From: Halodurantibacterium flavum
GTDB lineage: Bacteria > Pseudomonadota > Alphaproteobacteria > Rhodobacterales > Rhodobacteraceae
Length of the DNA stretch: 64,000 nt
NCBI RefSeq assembly: GCF_042681825.1
Contig: NZ_JBHUGH010000009.1
Location: 1 to 64,000, forward strand
Direction: 5' to 3'
Positions 61,153-64,000 of the stretch are shown one piece after another (the first letter of the stretch is position 1; each line of letters starts with the position of its first letter). Below the pieces are notes generated by a model. It was not told the origin of the DNA and did no database searches. It saw only the letters and a list, made by a program, of their open reading frames with translations. A program made the translations under genes and the position numbers.

Positions 61153-61935
61153 TCACCCGGGACCGACGATATCCGGCGTCTGCCAGGCCAGATGCTGCCC
61201 GCCATCGGTGCAGATCAGCTGCCCCGTGACCCCCGGTGCGTCGAGGAAATACCCCAGCGCCGCCGTGATATCCTCGGGGTTTGATCCGCGCTGCAGCACC
61301 GTGCCCGCGCGCTGGCGGCGGAACTGCTCTTCCTTCTGCTGGGCGCCCTGCAGCGTCGGCCCCGGCCCGATGGCGTTCACCCGCACCCGGGGCGCCAGCG
61401 CGCGCGCCGCCGTCTGCGTGAGCGCCCAGAGCCCCATCTTGGCGATCGTGTAGCTCGCGAATTCCGGGGTCAGTTTCAACACCCGCTGATCGACCATGTT
61501 GACGATCAGCCCCTGCGCCACCGGTTCCCCCCGCGCATCGGTCAGCGGATCGGGCGCCTGCGCCGCAAAGGCCTGCGTCAGCACGAAGGGCGCCCGCAGG
61601 TTCGATTCCATATGGCGGTCCCAGCTTTCGCGCGTGGCCGTGCGAAAGTTGTCGTATTCGAAGATCGAGGCGTTGTTGACCAGCACCGTCAGCGGCCCGC
61701 CAAGCGCCTTTGCCGCGCGGGGCAGCAGGGCCTGCGCCTCCTGCTCCTGCAACAGATCGGCCTGCAGGACCGCCGCCTTGCACCCTGCGTCCCGCACCGC
61801 CCGCGCCGTCGCCTCGGCCCCGTCGGCGGAACCGGCATAATGCACCGCGACGTCAAGACCCCGCCCCGCCAGATAGATCGCCATCGCTTGGCCCAGCCGC
61901 TGCCCTGCCCCCGTCACCAGTGCCCGTCCGGTCAT
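61153..61935 (-). CDS. SDR oxidoreductase, pteridine-reductase-like (FolM/PTR1 type)
   Basis: A 260-residue short-chain dehydrogenase. The cofactor loop is TGAGQRLG (8-15), the TGxxxRxG form typical of FolM/pteridine reductases, instead of the common TGxxxGxG. The catalytic pair is Y-x3-K in YTIAK, and the C-terminal stretch VNAIGPGPTLQG is also typical. A role in tetrahydropterin or folate reduction is inferred. It lies 11 bases after the antiporter stop on the same strand. Confidence 0.86.
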   Translation of the reverse strand: MTGRALVTGAGQRLGQAMAIYLAGRGLDVAVHYAGSADGAEATARAVRDAGCKAAVLQADLLQEQEAQALLPRAAKALGGPLTVLVNNASIFEYDNFRTATRESWDRHMESNLRAPFVLTQAFAAQAPDPLTDARGEPVAQGLIVNMVDQRVLKLTPEFASYTIAKMGLWALTQTAARALAPRVRVNAIGPGPTLQGAQQKEEQFRRQRAGTVLQRGSNPEDITAALGYFLDAPGVTGQLICTDGGQHLAWQTPDIVGPG

Positions 61936-61946
61936 CACGCGCCCCT

Positions 61947-62879
61947 TCAGATCAGCAATATCGCAACGTAGCCCGCATATAGCGCCGTCAGCCCCGCGCC
62001 CCAGGGGCGGCTGACCGTCCAGCCCCGGAACACGAAGGGCGCCAGCAGGACCGAGGCCGCCAGCATGATCCAGAGGTCGAAGCGCAGGATCTCCGGGTCG
62101 ATCGGGATCGTGCCGACCAGACCGGCCACGCCGATGATGCCCAGCAGGTTGAACATGTTCGACCCGATGATGTTGCCAAGCGCCACATCGGCCTCGCGCC
62201 GCAAGGCGGCGATCAGCGTCGTCGCCAGTTCCGGAAGCGAGGTGCCCACCGCCACCAGCGTCAGGCCGATGACCGTTTCGCTGACGCCCATGTCGCGGGC
62301 GATGCTCGATGCGCCGCGCACCAGAAGGTCCGCACCCAGGGGCAGCCCGATCAGCCCCGCCACAAGGTAGATCGCGATCCGTCCGCGCCCCATGCCCGGG
62401 TCCACGCCTTCCAGTTCGCCCTCGGCCTCCTCCTCGCGCCCGTTGCGATAGGCGTCGATCAGCATGAGCGTCAGGCCCGCCAGCAGGATCAGCCCGTGCC
62501 ACCAGGTGACCGGCCCCAGAAGGCACAGCACGATAAAGAGGACCGAGGCCGCCAGCATCGACAGATAGCTGCGCCGCGTATCGCTGCCCGCCGTGTGAAT
62601 GGTGGCGATCAGGGCGGGTACCCCCAGCACCAGCAGGATGTTCGCGGTGTTGGAGCCGACCACATTCCCGATCGCGATGCCCGGCGCCCCCGTCAGCACC
62701 GCCTTGACCGAGACAAGGAGTTCCGGCGCCGAGGTGCCGAAGGCCACCACCGTCAGGCCCACGACCAGCGGCGTGAAGCCAAGCCGCAGCGCAAGGTTCA
62801 CCGCGCCCTTGACCAGCGCGTCGCCCGCCATCACCAGGAGCACCAGCCCCGCCGCGACGAAGAGAAGATCATAAAGCAA
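61947..62879 (-). CDS. Calcium/sodium antiporter (CaCA family)
   Basis: A 310-residue inner-membrane cation exchanger with two inverted alpha repeats: GTSAPELLVSVKAVLTG with GNVVGSNTANILLVLG, and GTSLPELATTLIAAL with GNIIGSNMFNLLGIIG. About ten membrane helices are present, and an acidic cytoplasmic loop (REEEAEGELEGVD) separates the halves. The start appears to be a TTG at 62879, with GAAGG 8 bases upstream; no ATG fits the family N terminus. It belongs to the sppA / small protein / antiporter / SDR series. Confidence 0.92.
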   Translation of the reverse strand: MLYDLLFVAAGLVLLVMAGDALVKGAVNLALRLGFTPLVVGLTVVAFGTSAPELLVSVKAVLTGAPGIAIGNVVGSNTANILLVLGVPALIATIHTAGSDTRRSYLSMLAASVLFIVLCLLGPVTWWHGLILLAGLTLMLIDAYRNGREEEAEGELEGVDPGMGRGRIAIYLVAGLIGLPLGADLLVRGASSIARDMGVSETVIGLTLVAVGTSLPELATTLIAALRREADVALGNIIGSNMFNLLGIIGVAGLVGTIPIDPEILRFDLWIMLAASVLLAPFVFRGWTVSRPWGAGLTALYAGYVAILLI

Positions 62880-62935
62880 TCCCGCGTCCTTCCCTCAAAA
62901 GGCCCGCGCCCGCGGCGCCGCCTTGCCGAACCCTG

Positions 62936-63094
62936 TCACAGGTCATCCCGCGGCCGCGCGCCCGGCAGCCGCACCTTGTCCATGATGCGCCGCGCCCGGG
63001 CGATCCGCCGGGCACGCCCTGCCGCCCGGCCCCGGCCCCAGATGCCGATCACCATCATGAAGATCAGAAGAAACGTCGCGGCCCTGACCAGCAT
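62936..63094 (-). CDS. Small basic single-helix membrane protein (52 aa)
   Basis: A 52-residue reading frame: MLVRAATFLLIFMMVIGIWG (one membrane helix), then a very Arg-rich tail GRGRAAGRARRIARARR, ending in PRDDL. Its ATG begins immediately after the sppA stop (TGA-ATG, no gap), so translation is coupled. The family is unnamed to me; short proteins of this kind follow sppA in related genomes as I recall. The arginine tail suggests contact with membrane phospholipids or nucleic acid. Confidence 0.72.
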   Translation of the reverse strand: MLVRAATFLLIFMMVIGIWGRGRAAGRARRIARARRIMDKVRLPGARPRDDL

Positions 63095-63907
63095 TCAGAG
63101 CCCGTAGCGCGACCAGAGCGCGCGTTCCTCGGCCGCGTCGACGGCGCCGGCCAGTGCCTGCGCCCCGAACCGCGCCAGAAACGGCCGCCGCTGCACATAG
63201 GGGATCAGCCGGACCTTGGGGCCGTAAAGCTCCTTCAGCTTGGGCACCGGATGGGCGATGCCGTCCGCAAGGCCCATCTCGACCGCCTGCCGCCCGACCC
63301 AGATATCGCCGGTGAAAAGGTCTACGCCCTCGGCCAGCCGCGCGCCGCGCCGTTCCCGCACCTGCGCCTTGAACGCCTCGTGGATCGGGCCGAGCAGGCG
63401 GTGCAGCCGCTCGATATCCTCGGGCTTTTCGGGGCGGAACGGGTCCATGAAACTTTTCGACCCGCCCGCCGTATGCACCCGCCGTTCGACACCGACGCGG
63501 CTGATCAGGTCCTGAAACCCGAACCCCGCCGAGATCACTCCGATCGACCCAACGATCGAGCTTTCGTCGATCCAGATGTCATCCGCCGCCGTGGCCAGCC
63601 AATAGCCGCCCGAGGCCGCCATATCCTCCACAAAGGCATGGACGGGGATCTTGCGTTCCGTGGCCAGCCGCCGGATGCGCCCGGCGATAAGCGCGGTCTG
63701 CACCGGCGCACCCCCCGGCGAATTCAGGATCAGCGCGACCGCGCTGGGACGGCCCCGGCGAAAGGCGCGCTCGATCATCGGCGCAAGGCCCGCATCGTTC
63801 AGCGAACTGCCGGGGCGCCCGCCGCTCGCGATGGTGCCGGCCAGCCGCAGGACCGCGACGCGCGGCGGGGATTTCACAAAGGGTATGAAACGTGTCATGC
63901 GCGGCAT
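63095..63907 (-). CDS. S49 family peptidase (SppA-like)
   Basis: A 270-residue serine protease of the S49 family, half the size of E. coli SppA. The catalytic serine is S99 in DMAASGGYWLA and the lysine base is K151 in TAGGSKSFMD. There is no obvious N-terminal membrane helix, so it may be cytoplasmic or peripheral, unlike classic SppA. It is the first gene of the sppA / small protein / antiporter / SDR series. An ATG three codons in (63898) is an alternative start. Confidence 0.92.
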   Translation of the reverse strand: MPRMTRFIPFVKSPPRVAVLRLAGTIASGGRPGSSLNDAGLAPMIERAFRRGRPSAVALILNSPGGAPVQTALIAGRIRRLATERKIPVHAFVEDMAASGGYWLATAADDIWIDESSIVGSIGVISAGFGFQDLISRVGVERRVHTAGGSKSFMDPFRPEKPEDIERLHRLLGPIHEAFKAQVRERRGARLAEGVDLFTGDIWVGRQAVEMGLADGIAHPVPKLKELYGPKVRLIPYVQRRPFLARFGAQALAGAVDAAEERALWSRYGL

Positions 63908-64000
63908 GTAGCCCGCCCCCCGCGCCGGAACAAGCTCCCGGTGGAAAGTTCCCTGCCCCGTTTGCAGGTTTGGGCTCGGCTTCTGGCCCAGGTTCGAGCT

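Overview
The window is about 64 kb of high-GC chromosomal DNA (about two-thirds G+C by eye) from an alphaproteobacterium, most likely a member of the Rhodobacterales (Rhodobacteraceae/Paracoccaceae). The evidence is gene content and order: a short aa3-type cytochrome oxidase subunit IV, DUF3035, DUF6525 and DUF1674 proteins, the rsmB / heparinase II-III / purH / lspA / DUF3035 / M16 / M16 / mutL series, pyrB next to a non-catalytic dihydroorotase, and the plant/proteobacterial type of glutamate-cysteine ligase. Gene density is very high, many starts and stops overlap by 1 to 4 bases, and there are no insertion sequences, prophage genes, CRISPR arrays or rRNA genes. This is almost entirely core, housekeeping chromosome.

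Layout. 0.3-2.4 kb: N-formylglutamate amidohydrolase, tRNA-Val(GAC), ribosomal protein bL36 and an SDR oxidoreductase. 2.5-13.1 kb: a long leftward series ending in mutL. 13.2-17 kb: an SDH-assembly-factor-4-like small protein, dapB, then rightward rbfA / phosphodiester glycosidase / truB / DUF1643. 17-18 kb: an RTX repeat protein with a perfect CtrA-type box upstream. 18.2-20.8 kb: rpsO-pnp with terminators. 20.9-22.5 kb: a zinc-chaperone GTPase (ZigA type) behind a near-perfect Zur operator, translationally coupled to DUF6525. 22.4-26.1 kb: 1-Cys peroxiredoxin, aldehyde dehydrogenase, rluA, free-methionine-sulfoxide reductase and hspQ. 26.2-30.8 kb: tandem repeats, an SLT-type lipoprotein, lolA and ftsK.

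30.8-41.2 kb: aminotransferase, amidase, ubiH-like hydroxylase, yqgE, a DsbD-N-like periplasmic protein and an RND efflux pair. 41.3-45.6 kb: moaB, uracil-DNA glycosylase, pyrB, inactive dihydroorotase, plsY. 45.7-52.7 kb: gshA, a membrane protein, GNAT, rsmE, then ubiA, a large OmpA-family protein and a coiled-coil membrane protein. 52.7-55.1 kb: sua5, pgsA, moaD, moaE. 55.2-58.9 kb: acyl-CoA dehydrogenase, metallo-beta-lactamase-fold hydrolase, cytochrome oxidase subunit IV and a lipoprotein. 58.9-63.9 kb: uvrC, a pteridine-reductase-like SDR, a Ca/Na antiporter, a 52-residue membrane protein and an SppA-like protease.

The genes serve translation and RNA maturation, DNA repair, envelope biogenesis, cofactor synthesis and stress handling. 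I found no new defence, mobile or secondary-metabolite system. The best leads are regulatory or structural: the Zur operator on zigA-DUF6525, the CtrA-like box at the RTX gene, several local tandem repeats (two of them in frame inside proteins), the pseudo-dihydroorotase, an RND pump with extra C-terminal membrane segments, and small conserved genes coupled to core operons.
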